Positions 16,556-28,065 of a DNA stretch of 64,000 nt are shown piece by piece (the stretch's first letter is position 1; every line of letters begins with the position of its first letter). A model generated the notes under the pieces. It was not told the DNA's origin. It made no database searches and was given only the letters and a program-made list of their open reading frames with translations. The stretch spans positions 23,563 through 87,562 of the forward strand of contig JAUCGE010000002.1 in NCBI GenBank assembly GCA_030377965.1, in the 5' to 3' direction. The position numbers and the translations under genes are program-made. The stretch is from Desulfobacterales bacterium HSG16 (GTDB lineage: Bacteria > Desulfobacterota > Desulfobacteria > Desulfobacterales > HSG16).

Positions 16556-17170
16556 ATGAGTTTGTTGTCATCAACAGTTTCGATAGCACGGTACAGGGTG
16601 GAAGGAATAATAGAAGCCCCGGTACTTGAAAAAATTGAGAAGGGTTTGAAAAAAAACGCTATTTCAGACATAGAAAACGAACCTGAACAAAAAGCTGTGG
16701 GATGGACATCTTTTGAAGATCCTTATGTACCTGATTTTGATGGATCTTCTTTTGTTATTGGGACTTATATGCTTTTTTCATTAAGAATCGACAAGAAAAG
16801 CATTCCAGCAAAGGTTGTAAAAAAACTTTATACCGAAGCTGTTGCGCGAAAAATGGCCGAAACCGGCAGGGATTCTCTTTCACGTAATGAAAAGCAAGGC
16901 ATAAAGGATCATGTGATTAATACTTTGAACATAAGAATGCCTGCCGTTCCGAATTCATATGACCTGCTCTGGAGCGTAGAAGATTCCTTTTTGTGGTTTT
17001 TTTCCACACAGAAATCAGCGAACGAGGAACTGGAAACCATTTTTCCAAAATCCTTTGGTCCAAATCTGATTCGTCTGTTCCCATACACTTGCGGATTTTT
17101 CGAGTCCAGTCTCTCTGAAAAAGAGCAGGGCATAATCAATAATCTTTCTCCCACAAGATTTACGGAGTAG
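16556..17170 (+). CDS. rdgC: RdgC-like recombination-associated protein
   Basis: The 204-residue protein resembles the core of RdgC: GWTSFEDPY, IPAKVVKKL, a helix with ETGRDSLSRNEKQGIKDHVI, LLWSVEDSFLWFFSTQKSAN, and a C-terminal LIRLFPYT. Escherichia coli RdgC is about 300 residues, so this copy is short and lacks part of the C-terminal region. RdgC binds double-stranded DNA as a ring dimer and limits RecA-type recombination. Its place between the presumed origin and dnaN suits a role in chromosome maintenance. An unrecognised gene follows 3 bp after its stop. Confidence 0.75.
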   Translation: MSLLSSTVSIARYRVEGIIEAPVLEKIEKGLKKNAISDIENEPEQKAVGWTSFEDPYVPDFDGSSFVIGTYMLFSLRIDKKSIPAKVVKKLYTEAVARKMAETGRDSLSRNEKQGIKDHVINTLNIRMPAVPNSYDLLWSVEDSFLWFFSTQKSANEELETIFPKSFGPNLIRLFPYTCGFFESSLSEKEQGIINNLSPTRFTE

Positions 17171-17173
17171 CGA

Positions 17174-17698
17174 ATGCTTGATGTTTCCATAGCCTATAAC
17201 CGATACAAGTTTTTAGGACACGAATTTTTAACCTGGCTCTGGTATGTCATTGAAAATGATCCTGATTTGTTAAAATCCATAGATAATGAACTTGTGGTTT
17301 TTGATATAGGTAACCGGATCATTTTGGAAAACTTGACAAATGATCAGGTGGAGAGTGTCACCATAAAAGGGGATGACGCAAGCCTGGAAGAAGGTGTTCT
17401 GGCATTGAAAAAAGGAGCTGTCGTCACGGAAATCAATCTTATTTATCAGACAGGAGATAACGAGTGGCGGTTTTCACTTAAAGGAGAGAGTCTGAATATT
17501 TCCGGATTAAAACCACCGGAAACTGGATCGATAGAGTTGAAAGAGGATCTTGAAGGCGCTGTTCTGGAAAAGGTTTATCTGTATGAGAAAGTCATTACAC
17601 TTCTTGACAGGATGTTTACGTATTTCATAAAATTGAGGATTTCAGATGAGTGGGAAGAAAAGGCTGTCACTGGTATTCGACAATGGATAAGTGGTTAA
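17174..17698 (+). CDS. Hypothetical protein between rdgC and dnaN
   Basis: The 174-residue protein was not recognised. It is acidic, with FLGHEFLTWLWYVIEND near the start and a helical C-terminus (ITLLDRMFTYFIKLRISDEW). It starts 3 bp after the rdgC-like gene and precedes dnaN by 35 bp, so it is in the same operon. Because its partner is a shortened RdgC, it may supply or bind the missing part; that is inference. Confidence 0.65.
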   Translation: MLDVSIAYNRYKFLGHEFLTWLWYVIENDPDLLKSIDNELVVFDIGNRIILENLTNDQVESVTIKGDDASLEEGVLALKKGAVVTEINLIYQTGDNEWRFSLKGESLNISGLKPPETGSIELKEDLEGAVLEKVYLYEKVITLLDRMFTYFIKLRISDEWEEKAVTGIRQWISG

Positions 17699-17733
17699 AA
17701 TCGTTTGCAATCTATTAATTTGGAAAATTAAAT

Positions 17734-21293
<3,560 letters not shown>

Positions 21294-21295
21294 TT

Positions 21296-22024
21296 TCAAT
21301 AGAGATATACTGGAATTTTCTGACCTGGTACTGGATTCGTGCCAGGCGAAAATTCCGGAATTATTTTTAAAATATCTTTTGATCTGCTGATTCGTGATGC
21401 AATGGATTCAAAGGTATCCCCTTCTTTTGCCGTATAATTCCAGTATAGGCTCCCATGTTTTTTAACTACGATTCTGTTATATATTTCAGACGCTATCGTG
21501 TTGTTTTTCAATAATTTTATCTTTATGCCATATCCAATGCGATAAATTTGCAAATCCGGGTTATGTTCCAGGATCACAGGGTAATATTTACCTGATTCAT
21601 AAAAAAATTTGGCTATATCCCACAAGGTATCTGTATCTCTGGTTTCATAAATATGAAAAGCAGGGTCATCATCTGGTTTTTGATTTTTATGGTTTTTAGC
21701 TGTGTACACCTCTTTTGGAATTTCTTCTTGAAATTTTTCTTTAATTTCAGGTGGATCAAGACTTTTGTACATTTGAGACGGTAAATTGTTATCTTCGGTT
21801 AGGTTGTATGTATCCTTTGTTTCCGGCACGGCAGATAAAAGATTTTGTCGATGCAGGAAAAATTCTTCCATCCTGTCATTTATTCTGTCGATTGAATTCT
21901 TGAGATAGGTTTTCTGGCCGGAAAACTCACGCTCCATTTCTATCAGTCTGTTAAACAGAACGATATTCATCCCGAGGCTCAAGCATAAAAGGACGATGAT
22001 GGCAGATTGCAATATTTTTTGCAT
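21296..22024 (-). CDS. Membrane-anchored LysM-repeat protein
   Basis: The 242-residue protein has an N-terminal hydrophobic anchor (SAIIVLLCLSLGMNIVLF), a coiled-coil-like stretch (MEREFSGQKTYLKNSIDRIN), a linker, and two LysM-like repeats: TRDTDTLWDIAKFFYESGKY with HNPDLQ near residue 135, and AKEGDTFESIASRISRS near 200. LysM modules bind peptidoglycan, so the protein probably lies in the periplasm attached to the inner membrane. It converges with gyrB. Confidence 0.8.
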   Translation of the reverse strand: MQKILQSAIIVLLCLSLGMNIVLFNRLIEMEREFSGQKTYLKNSIDRINDRMEEFFLHRQNLLSAVPETKDTYNLTEDNNLPSQMYKSLDPPEIKEKFQEEIPKEVYTAKNHKNQKPDDDPAFHIYETRDTDTLWDIAKFFYESGKYYPVILEHNPDLQIYRIGYGIKIKLLKNNTIASEIYNRIVVKKHGSLYWNYTAKEGDTFESIASRISRSKDILKIIPEFSPGTNPVPGQKIPVYLY

Positions 22025-22458
22025 GAGTTTTTCCGTTATATCTCAAGGCTTATCAGATTGAAGTGATTTTTTATTTAAAATTAACTATTTAAGGAATATA
22101 TCATTTTTTGATGCTTTTGTCATGAACAAAAGGAAAAAAATACCCATCTGCAATGTGGTAAAATTTTTACACAGGTATCAGTTAAGTACCTGATAAGTAC
22201 CTGATCATATATTATGTAACAATCCGCAGGGGCAATCCCTTGTGCTTGCTTGCCCTTTGCTGAAAATCATGTGCAATCCTGAGTATATTCTTTCTTTTGA
22301 CATCTCTTATATCAAAAAAATACGATTTTTTTTATTTTGTTATTGACAACGGATCTGAGCTTTTATATGTAAACAGCGTTCACCAAAAAAAAAATAGTTC
22401 TTGTAGTGAATGCATGTCATTCACTTTTTTTAATTTTTTAGCAAACAGGGGTATATCC
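22025..22458. other. Spacer with family A fragments upstream of the lipase gene
   Basis: Contains partial family A ends at 22155-22205 (AATTTTTACACAGGTATCAG and two AAGTACCTGATs), a GGGGCAATCCCTTGTGC piece like the one at 13690, and an AT-rich run before the lipase start. A longer in-frame start for the lipase (TTG-type, 22297) has no signal-like sequence and is not used. No separate gene seen. Confidence 0.5.
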
Positions 22459-23352
22459 ATGTATCGTAAAAGTGTTGTTTTAATTCTGGTAATGGCCTTT
22501 TTTATTCCTTCATTCTTATTTGCAGGCGGAGAAAATGATAAATGTGCAACCAAAAATCCGGTGATCCTTGCTCATGGAATGTTCGCTCATGATGATATGC
22601 TTGGATTTATTGATTATTGGTGGGGAATTGAAGATGCACTTGAGGACGAAGGATGCGAAGTCTATGTGACCAGTGTGAACTCAATGGATAGTTCCGAAGC
22701 CAAGGCAGAAGACTGGAAGCAGCAGGTCATGGAAATTGCGATACTTTCCGGCAAAGATAAATTTAATGTAATCGGCCATTCCCACGGAGGGATTTACACA
22801 CGTTACGCTATTTCCAATCTCGGACTGGATGATAAAATCGTCTCTCACACAAGCTATTGCAGCCCCCAGCGCGGAAGTGCAGCCGCTGACGTAATCATGG
22901 GAATAGTTCCTGATCCTCTGGAAGGTTTTGTTGGATGGATGGTCAATACCTTTATAGCGGGCTTTGTCTATGGTGATACAGATCCTGATTCCATCGCCAA
23001 CGGTTACGGAGTTACCCGGGATTATATGAACAATGTATTTAACCCTAACACTCCTGACATGCCTGAAATTTATTACCAGAGCTATGCAACCAAGATCAAG
23101 ACTATAACTGCAGACATGGTACTTGAACCATCATGGGTCCTTTTGAACTTTTATGAAGGAGCAAACGACGGCCTTGTTTCAGTGGATTCTGCAAAATGGG
23201 GTACATTCAAAGGCGTTGAATCTGGTGCATGGTGGGCAGGCGGTGTTTCACATATCAATGCAATCGGTCATTTTTTCGGTATAACTCCCGGATTTGATGC
23301 AGGAGAGCATTTTGTTGATATCGTAAGCGATTTAAAAAATATGGGATATTAA
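22459..23352 (+). CDS. Secreted triacylglycerol lipase, bacterial family I
   Basis: The 297-residue protein begins with a Sec signal peptide (SVVLILVMAFFIPSFLFA). The hydrolase core has NPVILAHGMFAHDD (oxyanion loop), NVIGHSHGGIYTRYA with the nucleophile Ser, Asp in EGANDGLVSVDSAKWG (which also holds a Ca2+-site-like pattern), and His in SHINAIGH. These match Pseudomonas/Burkholderia-type LipA enzymes, which need a membrane foldase. That foldase is the next gene. A strong terminator separates the two, so lipase should be made in excess. Confidence 0.9.
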   Translation: MYRKSVVLILVMAFFIPSFLFAGGENDKCATKNPVILAHGMFAHDDMLGFIDYWWGIEDALEDEGCEVYVTSVNSMDSSEAKAEDWKQQVMEIAILSGKDKFNVIGHSHGGIYTRYAISNLGLDDKIVSHTSYCSPQRGSAAADVIMGIVPDPLEGFVGWMVNTFIAGFVYGDTDPDSIANGYGVTRDYMNNVFNPNTPDMPEIYYQSYATKIKTITADMVLEPSWVLLNFYEGANDGLVSVDSAKWGTFKGVESGAWWAGGVSHINAIGHFFGITPGFDAGEHFVDIVSDLKNMGY

Positions 23353-23384
23353 TAAACAAGCAAGTGTTGTTTAAAATTTGATGT

Positions 23385-23426
23385 GAAAAGGAGGCATGTC
23401 AGTTCTTAATGCCTCCTTTTTGTATT
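23385..23426 (+). terminator. Terminator between lipase and foldase genes
   Basis: AAAAGGAGGCAT and ATGCCTCCTTTTT form a 12-bp stem with an 11-nt loop and a T-rich tail. Confidence 0.88.
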
Positions 23427-23453
23427 TTTAACTTGATTTTATAAGAGTGTTTC

Positions 23454-24584
23454 ATGAATAGAAAAAAGATTTCAGCTATTATCGGTCTCATCTTTCTTTT
23501 CGGATTTGGGTATGTCCTGTTGTTTTCTGAGAAGGCTTCTGAGAAGGCTTCTGAAAAGGCTTCTGAAGAAGCTTCTAAAAATTCAGGCGAACCCGCCATA
23601 GCTGGTTCCGACTATATTTTCGATAAAAATGATTCTGTTCGAGTCGAGGATGTGCAAAAATATCGAAAAAAGATCGACACTTCTCCTTCTGCCCTTAAAC
23701 CTGATCTGAAATCAGGTATGCCTTTGGCTGCCAATGATGATTCTGACATGAAACCAACAAGCAAAAAATCAGAAATTCCTGCTCATCTGATAACTCCATC
23801 CACTGTCAAATATTTCAAGTTTCTTCAAAAACGCTTCAAGGAGAGCATCGATTTAGACGATCATTTCAAGGCCGTCGAGGCATTTTTGTTATCAGGATTG
23901 AGCGAAGAAGACGCAAAAGTCGTTTTAAAAATCTATCGCCAATACCTTGAATGTGAAATCGGACTGGCAGAAACCAGAAAAGACTGGGGAGATCCATCAA
24001 ATCCGGAAGATATCATTGAGCAGTTGGCCATGATCCAGGAAATTCGGCGGGATAAACTGGGAAAGGAAATAGCGGATGCTCTTTTCGGAACTGAAGTTAA
24101 GGTGCGTGAGTATTCCCTGCGACGTGCATCTATTGTTTCCGACACAGATATTTATGGAGCCGAAAAGGAATCCAGATTAGAGGGCTTGACTTCGGATATG
24201 TGGGGTGAAGAGTCTGAGACAGTCGAAAATTTTCACAAACCCTACAATCGCTACAAAGAAAAAATAAGAATCTATCAGCGGGATATCGCAGAGATGGAAA
24301 GCGAGACCGAAAAGAAAGAATTAATCCGTGAGTTTCGTCAGGAATATTTCACACCTGAAATAGCAGCCCGCCTGGAACAGGCAGATGAACAGCGGGAGCG
24401 GGAAATGGCTGTTATGACAGAGTGGAGGGCAAAAAAGCAGGATATAGAGGATAATTCCGAACTGACCGCAGATCAAAAAGAACAAATGATTCAAGGATTG
24501 ACCAACGATACCTTCGGCGATGAGGCTGAAGCGGTTAAACGCAGGGAAATCATGAATGATGCCATGAAATCCCTGAGCCAATAA
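23454..24584 (+). CDS. lifO: Lipase-specific foldase (Lif, lipase chaperone)
   Basis: The 376-residue protein has an N-terminal anchor (ISAIIGLIFLFGFGYVLLF), a low-complexity linker made of four EKAS-type tetrapeptides, then the helical foldase domain. Family marks are VEAFLLSGLSEEDAKVVLKI, WRAKKQDIEDN, and REFRQEYFTPEIAARLEQAD. Lif proteins wrap around and fold their cognate secreted lipase in the periplasm. The linker is encoded by 12-bp repeats (GAGAAGGCTTCT and variants, 23529-23576). It follows the lipase gene by about 100 bp. The lipase-Lif pair is best known in beta- and gammaproteobacteria. Confidence 0.85.
   Translation: MNRKKISAIIGLIFLFGFGYVLLFSEKASEKASEKASEEASKNSGEPAIAGSDYIFDKNDSVRVEDVQKYRKKIDTSPSALKPDLKSGMPLAANDDSDMKPTSKKSEIPAHLITPSTVKYFKFLQKRFKESIDLDDHFKAVEAFLLSGLSEEDAKVVLKIYRQYLECEIGLAETRKDWGDPSNPEDIIEQLAMIQEIRRDKLGKEIADALFGTEVKVREYSLRRASIVSDTDIYGAEKESRLEGLTSDMWGEESETVENFHKPYNRYKEKIRIYQRDIAEMESETEKKELIREFRQEYFTPEIAARLEQADEQREREMAVMTEWRAKKQDIEDNSELTADQKEQMIQGLTNDTFGDEAEAVKRREIMNDAMKSLSQ
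23529..23576 (+). repeat. 12-bp coding minisatellite in foldase linker
   Basis: Four tandem units of GAGAAGGCTTCT (last ones GAAAAGGCTTCT, GAAGAAGCTTCT) encode the repeated E-K-A-S linker. Units can be gained or lost without a frameshift. Confidence 0.85.
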
Positions 24585-24709
24585 GAGGGACGATAAGAAT
24601 AAGTTTCAAAATATACTGTGGAAAATGTTTGAATCAGAATTTGCAGGATTAAAGAATGAACAGAATTCTGAAAGTTCTGATTCAGACAATCTATCGGAAA
24701 AATAGGTAC

Positions 24710-26227
24710 TTATCTGAGGGCTGCAATCGCTTTTGCAGGTTGAATAAATTTTCCCGTTTTTTCAGGATCAACTGTATCTAAACCCGTCCTTTTGAGTATC
24801 TTAAAAGCTTGGCCAGTTGTCAGATTCGGTTTGATGGCCTTCATTATACCGATCAGCCCTGCAACATGGGGAGCGGCCATTGAAGTTCCGTTAAATGAGC
24901 GATATTCGCTGCCTGGAAATGTGGATGTGATATCCACGCCCGGTGCTGCTACTGCCATATCCAAATCATTGACATAATTTGAAAAATCAGCTTTATTAAT
25001 ATCTTTGTCCACTGCGGATACTGCTATCACTCCCTTTACACCGGCAGGCGCGTAGTTTTTTGCATTATCATTTTCATTTCCTGCGGCCACTACTATGATA
25101 GCACCTGCGTTGGCAGCATATTTAACTGCTTCCTCCCATGCTTTCTGACCCAGGTCATCCGATGGCCCGCCCAGAGAAAGGGAAAGAACTTTTGCTCCCG
25201 TGTCCACGGCCTTTATTACACCTCTGATGATGCCATGCTGGCTTCCGCCTCCGTTATCCTGAAGCACCTTTATGCTTGTAATGCGGACATATTTATTTTT
25301 CCCAGGGAAAAAAGATGCGATACCTCCTCTGTTATTCGTGACAGCGCCCGCAATGCCCGCGCAATGAGTTCCATGTCCCATTCCGTCTTTGTCAAACGTT
25401 TTGTCCGTTGAGATAAAACTACCTTTTAAATCTTCATGTTCCGCATCAACGCCTGTATCCAGAATCGCTACTTTGACTCTTTTTTTAAATTTATTTTTTT
25501 TCATGGCTTTGAAAAAATTGCACATCTGCATGGCGGAAAATGCCCATTGCCTGGAAACCAGAGGATCGTTGACACAATTTTTTGAAACATCATATTTTGC
25601 GCCTTTTCCCTTTAAAGGCTTGCCGAGCTGGATCACTTCGTTTCTTTCCACCCAGTCTATGGTATCTGAGGCATATAGCTTTTCCATAATTTCATCTGCT
25701 TCGTCAGCAAACTTGTTACCGATATCCAGAAGATAATAATCGTCAAGTTCGGAAGCTGCTCTGTTTTTTAATTCAGGAAAGGCTTTCTTTACAGTAACAT
25801 CATATTCCGCAAGGAGTTCTTTGATCCTGCTGACCATTTTATCGTCTTTTATATCAAACAGAAATTCGCCCTGCGCGAATAATTCGGCTTTTTGCGAGAC
25901 AAAAGATGTTTGTAATACATCCATGTAATAAAATTTTAATACAGCAAACATGCAGACCATCATCAGAGCAGTAGCAATCTTATTTCGTATCACAAAATGG
26001 CTTAAAACAATAATCAGCAAAAGGACAATCACGTCACGGGGCAGAATTCTCGTAATTTTGTAAAAAATCGTGCCATGTGAAAAGATTACTCCAGCAAGAT
26101 ATGCCAGAATAGATAAAGAAAGCAATATCTTGACAACACCCACCGGTTTATCTCTGGAATCGTGATAATCCCACAAAATGACGGAAAACAAGACAGCAAC
26201 ATATCCGTAGGAATAAAGGTTTTCCAT
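24710..26227 (-). CDS. Membrane-anchored subtilisin-like serine protease (S8)
   Basis: The 505-residue protein begins with about four transmembrane helices (residues 8-110), followed by a propeptide-like region and a full subtilase domain. Catalytic residues are Asp in VAILDTGVDAEHEDLKG, His in GMGHGTHCAGIAG, and Ser in NGTSMAAPHVAGLIG; the oxyanion Asn is in VVAAGNENDN. Most S8 enzymes are secreted; here the N-terminus embeds the protease in the membrane. Its side of the membrane is not clear from sequence. The stop codon TAA is the first part of a family A end (TAAGTACCT), suggesting a repeat inserted right at the gene's end. Confidence 0.9.
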   Translation of the reverse strand: MENLYSYGYVAVLFSVILWDYHDSRDKPVGVVKILLSLSILAYLAGVIFSHGTIFYKITRILPRDVIVLLLIIVLSHFVIRNKIATALMMVCMFAVLKFYYMDVLQTSFVSQKAELFAQGEFLFDIKDDKMVSRIKELLAEYDVTVKKAFPELKNRAASELDDYYLLDIGNKFADEADEIMEKLYASDTIDWVERNEVIQLGKPLKGKGAKYDVSKNCVNDPLVSRQWAFSAMQMCNFFKAMKKNKFKKRVKVAILDTGVDAEHEDLKGSFISTDKTFDKDGMGHGTHCAGIAGAVTNNRGGIASFFPGKNKYVRITSIKVLQDNGGGSQHGIIRGVIKAVDTGAKVLSLSLGGPSDDLGQKAWEEAVKYAANAGAIIVVAAGNENDNAKNYAPAGVKGVIAVSAVDKDINKADFSNYVNDLDMAVAAPGVDITSTFPGSEYRSFNGTSMAAPHVAGLIGIMKAIKPNLTTGQAFKILKRTGLDTVDPEKTGKFIQPAKAIAALR

Positions 26228-26479
26228 GATTCAAATCTCCGTTTACAATTGAAGGTAAGGTTAAAAAATATTTTCGGACATCCGCATCGTTTTGAAACCA
26301 TATCAGAATTTCTTTTTTTTTCAACATTGATTTTTTGTCTGTGATAATCGTTTTTCTAAAAAAAATTGTTTTTTTCATTTTTTTTTTGTAACAATTTTCA
26401 TATCTGATACTTCTTGATCTACAGTATGGTATACTTTTTTCAGATTAAGACAAAAAATGACAGGGAGGTAAGAACAAAG

Positions 26480-27454
26480 ATGGCAAAGACATTATCCAGG
26501 CGATCATTTCTTAAAGGAAGTGTTGCAGCAGCATGTACGGTCGCAGCAGCGAGCGTACCGGCAAATGTTGCTGCATCCGATGGCAGCGGACAATTGGCTA
26601 CACTCATTGATATCAGCAAGTGCGTGGGATGCGAAGAATGTGTGTATGCCTGCCGCGAATCCAATGAAAAAAAATTCCCGAACCCTGAAAAACCATTTCC
26701 AAAGATGTATCCTCCCCGGGTCAAAGTGGAGGACTGGTCGGAGAAAAAAGAGGTTATGGATCGACTCACGCCTTATAACTGGCTGTTTATCCAGCACGCG
26801 GAAGTGACAAACAAAGACGGTGAATCTATGGAACTGACCATTCCTAGACGATGTATGCACTGTGTCAATCCCCCATGCGTCAAACTCTGTCCCTGGGGCG
26901 CTGCCCAGCAATATTCAAACGGAATATCGAGAATTGATACTGATTTCTGTCTTGGCGGTTCCAAATGCCGCACCGTCTGCCCATGGAAGATTCCCCAGCG
27001 CCAGACCGGAGATGGCTTATACCTTAATCTTCTACCCTCCCTTGCTGGTAACGGAATCATGAACAAGTGTGACCGCTGTTATCAAAAAGTGGCAAAAGGA
27101 AAATTGCCAGCATGTATTGAATCCTGCCCCGAAAATGTTCAGACCATCGGCCCAAGAGATGAGATTATAAAAGAGGCTCGCAGGATCGCAAAGGAAACAA
27201 GCGGATTTATTTACGGTGCAGAAGAAAACGGTGGGACAAATACCATATATATATCGCCGGTTTCATTTGAAGCTATTAATGAATCAATTGAAAAGGGAAG
27301 AGGAAAACCCCATTTTTCTCCTGTAAAAAATCAAATGGCTCAAGGTAACATGCTGGCAGCAGCGATAGCCATAGCTCCTGTAGCCGGGATTTCACTTGCA
27401 ATCGGCAAAGCTTATAAGGCAGCAAAAAAAATGTCAGGAAAGGAGGATATGTAA
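26480..27454 (+). CDS. Tat-exported ferredoxin-like electron carrier (FdnH/HybA-like) with C-terminal anchor
   Basis: The 324-residue protein starts with a Tat signal (LSRRSFLKGS) and carries four cysteine groups: CVGCEECVYAC, CMHCVNPPCVKLCP, CLGGSKCRTVCP and CDRCYQKVAKGKLPAC. A hydrophobic C-terminal segment (MLAAAIAIAPVAGISLAIG) anchors it, as in formate dehydrogenase beta subunits. The start ATG 26480 follows GGGAGG; the longer frame to 26414 is rejected. A membrane b-type subunit follows directly. No molybdopterin or hydrogenase subunit is adjacent, so the electron donor is unknown. Confidence 0.85.
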   Translation: MAKTLSRRSFLKGSVAAACTVAAASVPANVAASDGSGQLATLIDISKCVGCEECVYACRESNEKKFPNPEKPFPKMYPPRVKVEDWSEKKEVMDRLTPYNWLFIQHAEVTNKDGESMELTIPRRCMHCVNPPCVKLCPWGAAQQYSNGISRIDTDFCLGGSKCRTVCPWKIPQRQTGDGLYLNLLPSLAGNGIMNKCDRCYQKVAKGKLPACIESCPENVQTIGPRDEIIKEARRIAKETSGFIYGAEENGGTNTIYISPVSFEAINESIEKGRGKPHFSPVKNQMAQGNMLAAAIAIAPVAGISLAIGKAYKAAKKMSGKEDM

Positions 27455-27455
27455 T

Positions 27456-27932
27456 ATGGATGCCCCTGTTGAAAACATGCTGGCTGGATATAAATCGAGA
27501 ACAGAGGGGAAAACCCTCAGATATTTTTATATAATATGCCTGGTTTTTCTCGTTCTGAGCGGTTTCGGGCAGATGCCTGTTTTTAAGAGATATTATATAG
27601 CCGATATCCCGGGCTTTGGCTGGCTGGCAAAGTTTTATATTACTCACATAATTCATTATCTGGCAGCCTCTGCACTTATCGGAATTCTTTCTTACCAACT
27701 ATCTGTTTACCTGCTGATATTCAGAAAAGCATACAAACCCGACATATGGTCTCAACTTAGGGCTGGATTGCTTGCCGGACTGGTAATGACTGGAAATTTT
27801 CTGGTCATCAAGAATTTTTCCAGTGTAAATTTTTCTCCTGAGTTCATTATTTTTCTCGACCTGTCTCATCTGTGCATGACCATGCTTTTGCTTTTTTCAG
27901 GTCTGTTAAGTATTATTGTAAAAAAGCGCTAA
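27456..27932 (+). CDS. Four-helix cytochrome b-like membrane subunit
   Basis: The 158-residue protein has about four transmembrane helices with candidate heme-ligating histidines (FYITHIIHYLAAS and FLDLSHLCMTMLL). It resembles short FdnI/cytochrome b561-type gamma subunits. It starts 1 bp after the preceding gene with AGGAGG inside that gene's end, so both form one complex linking periplasmic electrons to quinones. Its stop TAA runs into a family A repeat. Confidence 0.7.
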   Translation: MDAPVENMLAGYKSRTEGKTLRYFYIICLVFLVLSGFGQMPVFKRYYIADIPGFGWLAKFYITHIIHYLAASALIGILSYQLSVYLLIFRKAYKPDIWSQLRAGLLAGLVMTGNFLVIKNFSSVNFSPEFIIFLDLSHLCMTMLLLFSGLLSIIVKKR

Positions 27933-28065
27933 AAGATACCTGTACAAAAATTTTGTGATATTTTTTCGCATGGTGGGCATGTTTTGTTGCCCACCATTTG
28001 TATAGGCGCAGGCGCTGTTATTTCTACCCAGTAAGGATGTTAAAAAAATTTTGATGAGGTACTTA
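27933..28065. repeat. Family A inverted-repeat element, copy with shared interior
   Basis: Left end TAAAAGATACCTGTACAAAAA, right end AATTTTGATGAGGTACTTA. The interior has a GGTGGGCATG/TTGCCCACC hairpin and TACCCAGTAAGGATGTTAAAAA, shared with the copies at 30341 and 46484. Its right end contains the start codons TTG ATG of the following kinase gene. Confidence 0.8.

Noticed and set aside
22297-22458. Longer lipase N-terminus
   Set aside because: ATG 22459 begins a clear signal peptide; the upstream extension is AT-rich spacer sequence.
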